From: Nitrospira sp.
GTDB lineage: Bacteria > Nitrospirota > Nitrospiria > Nitrospirales > Nitrospiraceae
DNA length: 64,000 nt
Direction: 5' to 3'
NCBI GenBank assembly: GCA_022226935.1
Contig: CP092081.1
Span: 4,144,900 to 4,208,899, forward strand
Made by a program: the position numbers and the translations under genes. The notes below the pieces were generated by a model. That model searched no databases, was not told the origin of the DNA, and saw only the letters and a list, made by a program, of their open reading frames with translations. Positions 50,588 through 59,316 of the stretch are shown here, piece after piece (positions within the stretch are counted from its first letter, which is position 1; the number at the start of each line of letters is the position of its first letter).

Positions 50588-51748
50588 ATGCTCAACGCCG
50601 ATGCGCTCAAACGTTGGTACGCGGTGCACAAGTGGACCAGTTTGGTCTGCACCCTCTTTTTGCTGATGCTCTGCCTGACCGGCCTGCCCTTGATCTTTCG
50701 TGATGAACTGACCTTCTGGCTGGGAGACGCGATCGAACCGCCTGAACAGGTAACCGCGTCGGCGCCCGTCGACCTGAATGCGCTCGTGCAGGATGCGAAG
50801 GCCCGGCGCCCTCAGGACGCGGTGAAGTTTCTCACGAAAGACGACGAGTATCCGATGTGGTTCGTGTCGTTGGGCGAAACCCCCATGGCGCAAGACAATT
50901 CCGCGCTCTATATGTACGATACGCGGACCGGCGAGTTCCTCAAGGAGTTTCCGATCGGCCATGGGCTGGTCTATGTGTTACTGACGCTGCACGTCGAAAT
51001 GTTCGCCGGCCTGCCGGGGACGCTGTTTCTCGGATTCATGGGACTGGTGTTCGTGGCATCCGTCGTCTCAGGAATCGTCGTCTACGGGCCGTTTATGCGG
51101 AAACTGCCGTTCGGAACCGTGCGCCGGGAACGCAGCACCCGCTTGGCCTGGCTCGATCTCCACAATCTCCTGGGCATTGTGACGGTGACGTGGGTGCTGG
51201 TCGTCGGCGTGACGGGTGTCATCAACACCTTGGATCGGCCCCTGCTGGGCTACTGGCAGATGACCGAAATCGTCGACATGCTGACGCCGTGGCAAGGAAA
51301 GCCGGCTCCGGCGACCGTGATACCGGTGGATCGCGCCATCCAGGCCGCGGAAGCCTCGGCGCCGGAGTTGGCCGTTCGATTCGTCGCTTTTCCCGGAACC
51401 CCCTTCGCCGGGGCGCACCATTACATGGTGTTCATGCGCGGCCATACCCCGTTGACTGCCCGATTGTTGACGCCCATCCTGATCGATGCCGAGACGGCGC
51501 ACGTCAGTGACAGCCGGAAGCTGCCATGGTATCTCACGGCTCTGCTGCTCTCGCAGCCGCTCCATTTCGGGAACTATGGCGAGATGCCCTTGAAACTAAT
51601 CTGGAGCCTGCTCGATCTCATCACCATCGTCGTGCTGGGCAGCGGAGTCTATCTCTGGTGGGCAAAGCGCACCTTATCCGTGGATCAGATCCTGTCGGAA
51701 CACGACGTGCCGGTTGGTATGGTTCCGCCCTCTGCGACCAGCCGGTGA
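50588..51748 (+). CDS. PepSY-domain transmembrane protein, putative ferrisiderophore reductase (copy 4)
   Basis: A 386-residue protein very similar to copy 3: YAVHKWTSLVCTLF, LTLHVEMFAGLPG, LDLHNLLGIVTV and QPLHFGNYGE with the four histidines, and the shared YGPFMRKLPFGTVRRE. The shared block between helices 2 and 3 makes the duplication with copy 3 and the 36250 pseudogene evident. It starts four bases after the receptor 7 stop, in the same transcript. No methyltransferase follows. Confidence 0.85.
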   Translation: MLNADALKRWYAVHKWTSLVCTLFLLMLCLTGLPLIFRDELTFWLGDAIEPPEQVTASAPVDLNALVQDAKARRPQDAVKFLTKDDEYPMWFVSLGETPMAQDNSALYMYDTRTGEFLKEFPIGHGLVYVLLTLHVEMFAGLPGTLFLGFMGLVFVASVVSGIVVYGPFMRKLPFGTVRRERSTRLAWLDLHNLLGIVTVTWVLVVGVTGVINTLDRPLLGYWQMTEIVDMLTPWQGKPAPATVIPVDRAIQAAEASAPELAVRFVAFPGTPFAGAHHYMVFMRGHTPLTARLLTPILIDAETAHVSDSRKLPWYLTALLLSQPLHFGNYGEMPLKLIWSLLDLITIVVLGSGVYLWWAKRTLSVDQILSEHDVPVGMVPPSATSR

Positions 51749-51854
51749 TGGAGTGATGCGGCATCTCTCCGCAGCATGAACGAGCTCTGGCGCCGCCGGT
51801 CCTCCTTGAGGACCAGGACACTTCATCCACGGGATGGGCAACTACCAAGGAGAG

Positions 51855-52124
51855 TCAGGCGGCAAGCTCGATCGGTTGCTCTTCCCTGTGCTCACTCACT
51901 TCGTCGGCCTCAGGTGGTCGTTCACGATTACGGCGAATCACCTCGTCGACGAGGTCACCGCACTGCACACATCGGCTGGCCCAGAACAAATAGCCCTCCA
52001 CGCTTTCCGCGAGATCCAGGCATCGTTTCTTAATCAAGAATCCCCCGCACCGACGGCAGGAATGGGAATCGCAGGCTGTCGGGTGTTCGCCGGTCGTCGT
52101 TCCTAGGCCCATCGTCATATTCAT
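51855..52124 (-). CDS. Small zinc-ribbon protein
   Basis: An 89-residue protein. Two cysteine pairs frame the core, SCRRCGGFLIKKRCLDLAES and RCVQCGDLVDEVI, with a charged C-terminal tail. The GAGGAGATG ribosome site precedes the ATG at 52124. The same pattern (CxxCGG-x2-hydrophobic-x-D ... RCxxCG-x3-D) occurs in the 54-residue protein at 59317, so they are members of one family, which I cannot name. Possible nucleic-acid or protein binding only. Confidence 0.7.
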   Translation of the reverse strand: MNMTMGLGTTTGEHPTACDSHSCRRCGGFLIKKRCLDLAESVEGYLFWASRCVQCGDLVDEVIRRNRERPPEADEVSEHREEQPIELAA

Positions 52125-52419
52125 ATTTCATCTCCTCTCAGTGGTATGGGCCTCAAACCTGTCGGTCATGCCTCCAGATAGCAAGACGGCCTCAGGATGG
52201 GAACTCGTGCGGTTCCTTGGGGATTTTTGAAATGACCCTAGGCGGGATTGGTCTCCATGCGGAATTCGAGGCCGATAGCGTCATGCCTCAGGCCAATAAA
52301 TTTCTCGTGCGTGATCTGTAGACGTTGGAGGCTGGCAGTTGCTAGTATCCGACGATGAAACCGGCGTGTACTCTTTAGATCATCGACACGATATGATCGA
52401 TACGATCAAGAAAGGAACT

Positions 52420-52983
52420 ATGATTGCCATCGGAAAACCGGTCCCTGACGGAACTTATCAGGCCTACGCCGAAGACTCGATTCGATCCGTGACATTCAAT
52501 GACCAGCGGGGAAAATGGTTGATTGTCCTGTTTTACCCCGGCGATTTTACCTTCGTCTGCCCAACGGAGCTGGCGGAGATGGCGAAACTGTATCCGGAAT
52601 TCCAAAAGCTCGGCGCGCAAGTCTGGGGGGTCAGCACCGACTCCGTCTATGTCCACAAGGCATGGCATGACGCGTCGGCGACGATTCGATCCGTCACATT
52701 CCCGTTGATTGCCGATCCGACCAGGGCGCTGTCGCGGGCATTCGGAGTGTATCTGGAAGATGACGGCGTCGCGCTCCGGGGAACGTTTTTGATCGATCCC
52801 GACGGAGTGTTACGCGCCTGTGAAATCCATGACAATAGTATTGGCCGGAATGCCGCTGAAACGCTGCGCAAGCTTCAGGCCGCGATCCGAGTCCGCAACG
52901 GCGAAGGCGAGGTTTGTCCTGCCAATTGGCAACCCGGGCAAGCGACGTTGAAGCCCGGCCTGGATCTGGTCGGAAAATTGTAA
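52420..52983 (+). CDS. Peroxiredoxin, AhpC-type (2-Cys)
   Basis: A 187-residue thioredoxin-fold peroxidase reducing H2O2 and organic hydroperoxides. The peroxidatic Cys lies in FYPGDFTFVCPTELAEM and the resolving Cys in GEVCPANW near the C-terminus; FGVYLEDDGVALRGTFLIDPDG is typical. The ATG at 52420 with AAAGGA upstream gives the normal family N-terminus (MIAIGKPVP); a longer frame starts at 52339. A strong hairpin follows. The 295 bases before it (52125-52419) contain no other gene. Confidence 0.9.
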   Translation: MIAIGKPVPDGTYQAYAEDSIRSVTFNDQRGKWLIVLFYPGDFTFVCPTELAEMAKLYPEFQKLGAQVWGVSTDSVYVHKAWHDASATIRSVTFPLIADPTRALSRAFGVYLEDDGVALRGTFLIDPDGVLRACEIHDNSIGRNAAETLRKLQAAIRVRNGEGEVCPANWQPGQATLKPGLDLVGKL

Positions 52984-53006
52984 CTCGACCTCTGCCATGG
53001 ACTTTG

Positions 53007-53039
53007 GAACGCCCCGTGTCTTCTCGGAACGGGGCGTTC
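53007..53039 (+). terminator. Hairpin after the peroxiredoxin gene
   Basis: An 11-pair perfect stem (gaacgccccgt/acggggcgttc) lies 24 bases after the stop; the following sequence has only a weak T content. Confidence 0.65.
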
Positions 53040-53383
53040 GTCCCACCCCTTTCGAGATTCCGCTTCAATCGTAAGGGCCGGTTACGGCGCAGGCGCTCTC
53101 ACCACATCGCCATGCCTCTCTCCGGTCTCATGATCTTTTTCGCGATCGATTTTCCGATCGGCTGAACCGGTCTCTGTTTCCGACCGCATGCCGCGAGTGG
53201 GCGTGGTGGCGGTGCGGCTCTCATTCGCCGCTTGTTCAGAAAATGGCAGTGCCACATTCGATTGAGTGGACCGGCTTGCCTGGAAAATAGGCATGGCCTT
53301 TTTCCGCAGTCCTGGATTACAGTCAGCCGTAGATCTGCCTGCCCCACCGATCATGCGCTGCCACGCGAAGAAAGGAGTCGATC
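53040..53383. other. Intergenic stretch, no gene seen
   Basis: No supported gene. A minus-strand frame of 90 codons here has chance-like composition and no ribosome site. Confidence 0.4.
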
Positions 53384-53785
53384 ATGAGAGGATATCTCGT
53401 TCAAATCGAAGACGCCACGCGCGACAATCAGCATTACCGCCGGGTGCTCTTTACGGCGCAACACTCGCAACTGGTCTTGATGAATCTCAAGCCCGGCGAA
53501 GAAATCGGAGAAGAGGTCCATGAGTTGGACCAGTTCATTCGCTTCGAAGAGGGCGAGGGCACCGTCGTGCTCGACGGAGAAACACATGCGGTGAGCGACG
53601 GGTTTGCGGTCGTCATTCCAGCCGGAACCAGGCACAATGTGATCAATAGCGGGAAAACGGCCTCACTCAAACTGTACAGCCTGTACAGCCCACCGGAACA
53701 CAAAGACGGCATCATCCATAAAACGAAGCAGGAAGCCGACGCGGATCACGACCATCACTTTGACGGTCGGACTTCCATGAAATAA
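53384..53785 (+). CDS. Cupin-domain protein
   Basis: A 133-residue single-domain cupin. The barrel is seen in LVLMNLKPGEEIGEEVHELDQFIRFEEGEGTVVLDGE and DGFAVVIPAGTRHNVINSG, which correspond to cupin motifs 1 and 2. The first metal motif has E-x-x-H instead of H-x-H; the second has the usual His. The His/Asp-rich C-terminus (DADHDHHFDG) might bind metal. GAAAGGAG precedes the ATG. Enzymatic role unknown. Confidence 0.82.
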   Translation: MRGYLVQIEDATRDNQHYRRVLFTAQHSQLVLMNLKPGEEIGEEVHELDQFIRFEEGEGTVVLDGETHAVSDGFAVVIPAGTRHNVINSGKTASLKLYSLYSPPEHKDGIIHKTKQEADADHDHHFDGRTSMK

Positions 53786-53827
53786 TCCGCGCCTCGCATG
53801 GTCGCCGATGGGTGGGAGCTCCGATCG

Positions 53828-55117
53828 ATGATCCTTCGCTGCTTACTGCTACTGGGGCTTTTTTTCCCGCCTACTCCCCTGCTGGCTGGGTCGGAGAAAC
53901 ATTCTGCCGCTGATCAGCGCGTTGCCGGCCAAGGCTCGGGAGGTATCAACCGGCTCGACCAGCAGAACAAGCCCTATGTGATTCTTGTGTCGCTCGATGG
54001 CTTCCGGGCCGATTACTTGGATCGCTTCGATCTGCCCAATTTCCGGCACCTGATCGAGAATGGGGTGCGAGCGGAAGGGCTCATTCCGGTGTTTCCTTCG
54101 ATCACCCGTCCCAACCACTATTCTATGGTGACGGGACTCTATCCCGAGCACCATGGCATCGTCGGGAATGTGTTCTATGACCCGGCGCGGGAACAGGTCT
54201 TCTATGATGAGCCATCGTTGCGTGATCGCACCTGGTACGGGGGCCAGCCCATCTGGGTCGCTGCGGAAACGCAAGGGATGGTGACAGCCTGTTACTTGTG
54301 GGTCGGGTGTGCAACACATATTCTTCAAGGGAGTCGGCTGAGGTATGTAGCGCCGGACGGCGAACACATTACAAACGATCGGCGGGTCGATCAAATCTTG
54401 GCCTGGTTGCAGTTGCCTCCCGAGCAACGGCCCCATCTGATGACCTTATATATGGATGACCTCGATGAGGCAGGGCACCGGTTCGGCATCGAATCCCACG
54501 AGATTGCTGTTGCGGCCCAGGCCGTGGACCAGACGCTCGGCCTCTTGCTCGACCGTCTCGAGACCTTGTCCATCCGTGACCAGATCTATCTGGTCATAGT
54601 GAGTGACCACGGCATGTTGTCTGTCCGGCACGACCAGTTCGTATGGATGGACGATCTGATTCAGGAGAAAACACCTGATGAGTGGATCGGCACGCTGGGG
54701 TCTTATGCCAGCTTGCACTTGAACCCGGCTGTGCATGATCCCGCCAAGACGCGAGACCAGCTCAATGCCTCGCTCCAGCATGGGCGCGCCTACCTCCGTG
54801 AGGAGGTGCCGGAGTCATTGCATTATCGCCAGGATCGGAGGATCGGCGATGTGGTGATTCTCATGGACATGCCTTATCTCATTTTGTGGAAGGAATATGA
54901 ACCGGCTATTTTGGGTGGAGAACATGGGTGGAGTCCGGCTCATCCCGAAATGCACGGCATCTTTGTGGCGACGGGTCCCGGCATCAAACGAGGCGCCATT
55001 ATTCCCGCGTTCGAAAACATCCACATCTATCCGTTTCTCGCGGAATTGTTGCATCTGGACATTCCGCCGGACATCGATGGCCGGCCGGGATGGTTGAGAG
55101 GAGTCGTGCTCGAATAG
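53828..55117 (+). CDS. Exported alkaline-phosphatase-superfamily enzyme, ectonucleotide pyrophosphatase/phosphodiesterase type
   Basis: A 429-residue secreted protein with the signal peptide MILRCLLLLGLFFPPTPLLAG. The catalytic elements of the NPP family are present in order: SLDGFRADYL (metal Asp), FPSITRPNHYSMVTGLYPEHHG (nucleophile Thr), YMDDLDEAGHRFG, VSDHGM, and GEHGWSPAHPEMHGIFVATGPG. Such enzymes split phosphodiester or pyrophosphate bonds in nucleotides. The start at 53828 has GGGAG upstream; 53798 is possible. It converges with the S9 peptidase gene. Confidence 0.88.
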   Translation: MILRCLLLLGLFFPPTPLLAGSEKHSAADQRVAGQGSGGINRLDQQNKPYVILVSLDGFRADYLDRFDLPNFRHLIENGVRAEGLIPVFPSITRPNHYSMVTGLYPEHHGIVGNVFYDPAREQVFYDEPSLRDRTWYGGQPIWVAAETQGMVTACYLWVGCATHILQGSRLRYVAPDGEHITNDRRVDQILAWLQLPPEQRPHLMTLYMDDLDEAGHRFGIESHEIAVAAQAVDQTLGLLLDRLETLSIRDQIYLVIVSDHGMLSVRHDQFVWMDDLIQEKTPDEWIGTLGSYASLHLNPAVHDPAKTRDQLNASLQHGRAYLREEVPESLHYRQDRRIGDVVILMDMPYLILWKEYEPAILGGEHGWSPAHPEMHGIFVATGPGIKRGAIIPAFENIHIYPFLAELLHLDIPPDIDGRPGWLRGVVLE

Positions 55118-55136
55118 TGTGGAGACTGGGCCGGCT

Positions 55137-57260
55137 TCACCGACTACTTCGAAGGCCGATATCTACGAGCGGCCCATCGAGATGCGTTGCGAGAAACCGT
55201 TCCATTTCACGAAAGAACGTGAGACGATCTTCCTGCCGGCTGAGGTGGTGGTCGCCGTCCGGCAATTCGACATACCGCACGTGCTTGAAGCCTGCACTTC
55301 TCAAAGCCTCGACCATCGCGCGAGATTGTTCGACAGGCACAACCCGGTCTTCCGCCCCATGCACCATGAGCAGCGGAGTGCGTATCTTGTCCGCATGGTT
55401 GACCGGAGATGTGGCCTTCAGTCGATCGCGGTCGGACCATAAGCTTCCCAATTGTCGTTCTGCTCCTAGCTCATACCCCAGAAACTGACGTCTCTCTTCT
55501 AGCAGTTTTCGAAGATCCGACACTCCCGCAAAACTCACGGCGCAGCGAAAGAGCTCCGGCGTTTTGACGACTCCCATCAACGCCGCATATCCCCTGTAAC
55601 TCCCACCCACGATACAGATGCGTTTAGCGTCGGCGATTCCCTGGTGGATCGCGTACTGCGCGGCATCCGTCAGATCGTCCTGCATTTCGAGCCCCCAGCG
55701 CTTGAATCCCGCCTGCAAGAAATCGTTGCCGTAACCACTGGATCCTCTAAAATTCACTTGTAGCACCGCCCATCCTCGGCTGGCGAAAAATTGGGTCCAA
55801 TAATCGAAATCCAACACATCTCTGCTGCTTGGGCCACCATGCGGCAGCACAATCAACGGCACAGGCTGTTGAGCATTCGCCGGACGAGTCACATACCCAT
55901 GCAGGGCTGTGCCGTCCCTGGCTTTGAGATGTACCGACATGGGTGCGACCAGTTCCTGCGCCGGCAGTTTCGGATACCCTTCGACCATCAACGTCAGCTG
56001 ATTGAGCTCGACGTTAAAGAGATACCATTGAGGAGGTTGCCTCGCACTGCTGGAAACGACGATGTGTCTGCGGCCATTCTCGCTGCTGCTGCGGATATTG
56101 TTCATTCGTCCGGGAAGCGCCAGATCAATCTCAGTCTGGAGTTCTTTGGTTTCCGAATTCCAATACAGGTTCTCGGATACGTCTGCGTGATACCGAACGC
56201 CGACAACTTGTTTGAGCCAGGACGAATAGATGAGACCACCCTCGATATCGTAGGAGGCATGTGATGCGCGGAGGGTCGGCGGCACCTGCGGCTCAGCAAT
56301 ATTGATGCTGTAGACGGCGGTACGTCCGTCGAGCGGTTGCTCGACAAACAGAATATTGGGGTCCTCGTCGAAGCCCAAAGGAATCATATCCGGTTCATTC
56401 AACGCGTCATATTTTCGCAGCGTCCGCCAACGGTCCTGTCCGACCGGTTTGACGAGTATGTGAACGATGGTCCCTTCGATGGCCATTCCCAATCGCACGA
56501 CACCCTGTCGATCAGCCATCCAATGTCGAATCCCATAGGTGCTTCCCTCGATCAACTCTCGGCGTCCGGTATACAGATCCAATTTGTAGACATCGGGATA
56601 CATCACGGTTTTAAGATCCAGTGCGATGAGCACGGATCGGCTGTCTCCAGGAATTCTTCCAATGACCCTATCTTGAAGCTGCGGAACATGTTCTCGACTG
56701 AGGCCGCGAGCGTCCGCGGACAGCATCACTAAATCTGTCTTGAGTTCAGACCCATCGCGATTGACGGCTATGAGACGTGTTTGTATCCACCTGAACGGCC
56801 CTCCCAAACCATACGCCACATCTGCCACGGCGACCCCGATGATGAGCCTCTCGTCATTCACCCACTGAAACCATCTGAGCGAGTAGGTTTTATTGTCACT
56901 CTCAAACAACTTGCGGCGCTGTTTTCCATCATACGTCGTCGTAACCAAATACGTTTTGTCTTCGATATTTTGGATAAAAGCGAGGAAGGTTCCGGAAGGT
57001 GATAGTGCCATGCGGCTAACCTCAGGGAGAGAAGCCAGGGCCTTGAGATGAATTCGTCCGGACGGTTCTTTCCTGACCTCTATCGGCACTGGCTCGGGAA
57101 TCGGTTGCTCCACCGACTGGCAGCCTCCGATGAGCGCGACCGTCACCATCGACATCGTCAACCGCGCAATGCGATCTGCCGGCCGAATTCTTCTGCGGAA
57201 GCCCGGCATTGTGCATTGTAGGAAAACGGCTATCTCCATGAAGAACGGACGACCAAACAT
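55137..57260 (-). CDS. S9-family (prolyl oligopeptidase-like) peptidase, lipoprotein
   Basis: A 707-residue protein with a beta-propeller N-terminal part and a C-terminal alpha/beta hydrolase domain. A lipobox (VALIGGC) near residue 47 suggests attachment to the membrane. The hydrolase part shows the oxyanion-region LPHGGPSSRD, the nucleophile motif GGSYRGYAAL (Ser554), GAEDRVVPVEQ (Asp) and DGDHHLS (His). The usual motif is GGSYGGY, so Arg556 replaces a glycine. The family hydrolyses oligopeptides; here probably periplasmic. The start at 57260 has GAGG upstream, but a shorter form from 57209 would put the signal sequence nearer the end. Confidence 0.87.
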   Translation of the reverse strand: MFGRPFFMEIAVFLQCTMPGFRRRIRPADRIARLTMSMVTVALIGGCQSVEQPIPEPVPIEVRKEPSGRIHLKALASLPEVSRMALSPSGTFLAFIQNIEDKTYLVTTTYDGKQRRKLFESDNKTYSLRWFQWVNDERLIIGVAVADVAYGLGGPFRWIQTRLIAVNRDGSELKTDLVMLSADARGLSREHVPQLQDRVIGRIPGDSRSVLIALDLKTVMYPDVYKLDLYTGRRELIEGSTYGIRHWMADRQGVVRLGMAIEGTIVHILVKPVGQDRWRTLRKYDALNEPDMIPLGFDEDPNILFVEQPLDGRTAVYSINIAEPQVPPTLRASHASYDIEGGLIYSSWLKQVVGVRYHADVSENLYWNSETKELQTEIDLALPGRMNNIRSSSENGRRHIVVSSSARQPPQWYLFNVELNQLTLMVEGYPKLPAQELVAPMSVHLKARDGTALHGYVTRPANAQQPVPLIVLPHGGPSSRDVLDFDYWTQFFASRGWAVLQVNFRGSSGYGNDFLQAGFKRWGLEMQDDLTDAAQYAIHQGIADAKRICIVGGSYRGYAALMGVVKTPELFRCAVSFAGVSDLRKLLEERRQFLGYELGAERQLGSLWSDRDRLKATSPVNHADKIRTPLLMVHGAEDRVVPVEQSRAMVEALRSAGFKHVRYVELPDGDHHLSRQEDRLTFFREMERFLATHLDGPLVDIGLRSSR

Positions 57261-57567
57261 GGCGCATCCTCATCGAATGTATGTGAACAGCACGGCGCGC
57301 GAAGGAGAACCCAGTGTATGAAGGGACTGAAAAACGGTCAATTGAACGATACAAATCCGCAGCCACTTCACGATCGGACATCACGAGCAGCCATCCTCTT
57401 TACGAACTGCCTGTTCCCATCGGCCAGATCTAGGGAAAACCGGCACTTGCCCTTTCCCAGCCCTCTTTGCCGTAACGATCTCGTACCTCGACGTGTGGAA
57501 CTGCCCGCCTGATACGTCTCTTACTTTAAGAGCCCTTCACGACTCACTCCACCAAGGCAGGCATCCG
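57261..57567. other. Divergent intergenic stretch, no gene seen
   Basis: Space between the divergently read S9 peptidase and CbiX-like genes; should contain both promoters. No clear boxes. Confidence 0.4.
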
Positions 57568-59280
57568 ATGACCAGAACCGGCAGCGCATCGAACATGTTC
57601 CGACGAGAGGTGCTGTTCTTCCTCGTGGCCATCCTGTGTTGGTCCTTCGCCTCAGCAGAGACGGCCCAGGCCAAGACGGGATTTCTGATCGTCGCACCAG
57701 ATCGAGGGGCGTTGGGGAATCAGGACATCAGAGCCCTGTTCGCCGAATTTTCAGCCAGCTATTCGCCGGCCTCGTTGGTATTCGTCGGGCGTGACTACCG
57801 GGGAGTCGGAAGCGAATACTCCCAATATGTCAATCGCGCCCTGCTCGAGCTCCGTCAAGCCGGCGCGATGAGCGTGGCGGCCATCCCACTATTTGTGTCC
57901 TCTGCCGATCCGATCCTTCAGCGAGTCAAGGCCTCCCTCCCCGGGTATGGGCATGTAGAGCGAATCGATTGGGCCCCGGCGATGTCCGAGAGCTATCTGA
58001 TCGGCCAGGTGATGGTGGATCGCGCCGCCGACTTGAGCCGAGATCCGGACCATGAACAAGTCATCATCGTGGGGTTCGGCGCCACGGACGCGGCCAACGA
58101 GCAGGCCATGCAGGCCGATTTGAAAAAACTGTCCGACTACCTCGTGCGCTACCGGCGTTTTCATGAATCGCGCACCCTGGTCTATTACGATCAGGTGTCG
58201 CCGATGGCCGAAGCCAAGAATGCCTCGGCCGACGCGATCATGACACAGACGGCGGCGAAGAAAGGCCACGCCCTCGTGCTCTTCGCCACGCTCGGACCCA
58301 AGTTCGACCACACGATGGCCTTGACCTCTTCCTTCCGGAACAGGTTCCAGGAGATGGACGTGTCGTTCGCCCAGGATGAACTCGTGCCGCATCCGAATGT
58401 GCTCCGATGGATGAAGAAGACGGCCAATGCGTACCTTCCTGCGACAGCCAAGGAAATCGGAATCGTCATCATGCCGCACGGCGCCAATCAGGTCTGGAAT
58501 GATGCCGTCGAACGACTGGTAGCGCCGCTCACATCCACCCATCAGATCGAGATGGCATTCGGCATGGGCGATCCCGCGGTCATTCAATGTGCGGTGGAAC
58601 GGTTGGAGAGCAGGAACGTCAGGCGGATCGTGCTCGTGCGTCTGTATGCGCTCGCGCGCCATCTCAAGGATCGTACGGATTATGTGCTGGGCCTTTCGAA
58701 CGCCCCGCCGTCGAGCGGGCATGGCGGCCATGACGGCGGCAGAACACCTCCCCAGCAGATACGCAGCGCAGCATTGTTCGCCTCATTCGGCGGGTATGAG
58801 GAATCACCTGAGGTTGCCCGCATCCTCCACGAACGCATCGTGCAACTGAGCCGCGAGCCGGAGCAGGAGACGGTGCTGCTGATTGCGCACGGCGACAGAA
58901 CGGATGAAGGCAATGCCGTTTGGCTCTCGGTCATGCAGGCGCACATCGAACGGCTGAGACAGGATCCTCATTGCGCCCAGCTCAAGGCGATTCGAGCCGC
59001 GACCGTGCGGGAGGATTGGCCGGAGCAGCGTGAGAAGGCGGTCAAGGAAATCCGAACCATGATTGAAGAAGCCTCACATAAGGGCCGGGCGCTGCTGGTG
59101 GCCGACCGGCTGTACGGAGCCGGCCCCTACAGACAACTCTTCGAAGGGCTCGACTATACCTTGAACGATCAGGGGCTTGCCCACCCCGCGCTGACCGAAT
59201 GGCTTCGGACGGGCATCGAGCGAGCGGTCGCAGCCATGGCGCAACCGGCCCCGGAAGGTGACGGCATGACGACCCGGTAA
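57568..59280 (+). CDS. Exported CbiX-like (sirohydrochlorin chelatase fold) protein
   Basis: A 570-residue protein with a signal peptide (LFFLVAILCWSFASAETAQA). The rest is built of chelatase-type units: KTGFLIVAPDRGALGNQDIRALFAEF near residue 40, GIVIMPHGANQVWNDAVERLVAPL near 290, and ETVLLIAHGDRTDEGNAVWLS near 445. CbiX enzymes use a His in the motif GHGS to insert cobalt into sirohydrochlorin. The first unit here has no His (PDRG) while the second (PHGA) and third (AHGD) keep it. Being exported, it is unlikely to be a normal cytoplasmic cobalamin enzyme; metal or tetrapyrrole handling in the periplasm is an inference. ATG at 57568 or 57595. Confidence 0.78.
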   Translation: MTRTGSASNMFRREVLFFLVAILCWSFASAETAQAKTGFLIVAPDRGALGNQDIRALFAEFSASYSPASLVFVGRDYRGVGSEYSQYVNRALLELRQAGAMSVAAIPLFVSSADPILQRVKASLPGYGHVERIDWAPAMSESYLIGQVMVDRAADLSRDPDHEQVIIVGFGATDAANEQAMQADLKKLSDYLVRYRRFHESRTLVYYDQVSPMAEAKNASADAIMTQTAAKKGHALVLFATLGPKFDHTMALTSSFRNRFQEMDVSFAQDELVPHPNVLRWMKKTANAYLPATAKEIGIVIMPHGANQVWNDAVERLVAPLTSTHQIEMAFGMGDPAVIQCAVERLESRNVRRIVLVRLYALARHLKDRTDYVLGLSNAPPSSGHGGHDGGRTPPQQIRSAALFASFGGYEESPEVARILHERIVQLSREPEQETVLLIAHGDRTDEGNAVWLSVMQAHIERLRQDPHCAQLKAIRAATVREDWPEQREKAVKEIRTMIEEASHKGRALLVADRLYGAGPYRQLFEGLDYTLNDQGLAHPALTEWLRTGIERAVAAMAQPAPEGDGMTTR

Positions 59281-59316
59281 TCGGAACGATCTACTTTCAC
59301 ACGAAAGGAATGGACG

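Noticed and set aside
48847-50652. 601-codon minus-strand frame opposite receptor 7
   Set aside because: It is an antisense shadow of a well-supported receptor in GC-rich DNA; the translation has no family features.
9026-51748. Siderophore biosynthesis genes (NRPS or NIS) within the array
   Set aside because: No adenylation, condensation or IucA/IucC-type protein is encoded; the locus is for uptake and signalling only.
53082-53354. 90-codon minus-strand frame after the peroxiredoxin
   Set aside because: No ribosome site, low-complexity polar composition and no recognisable family.
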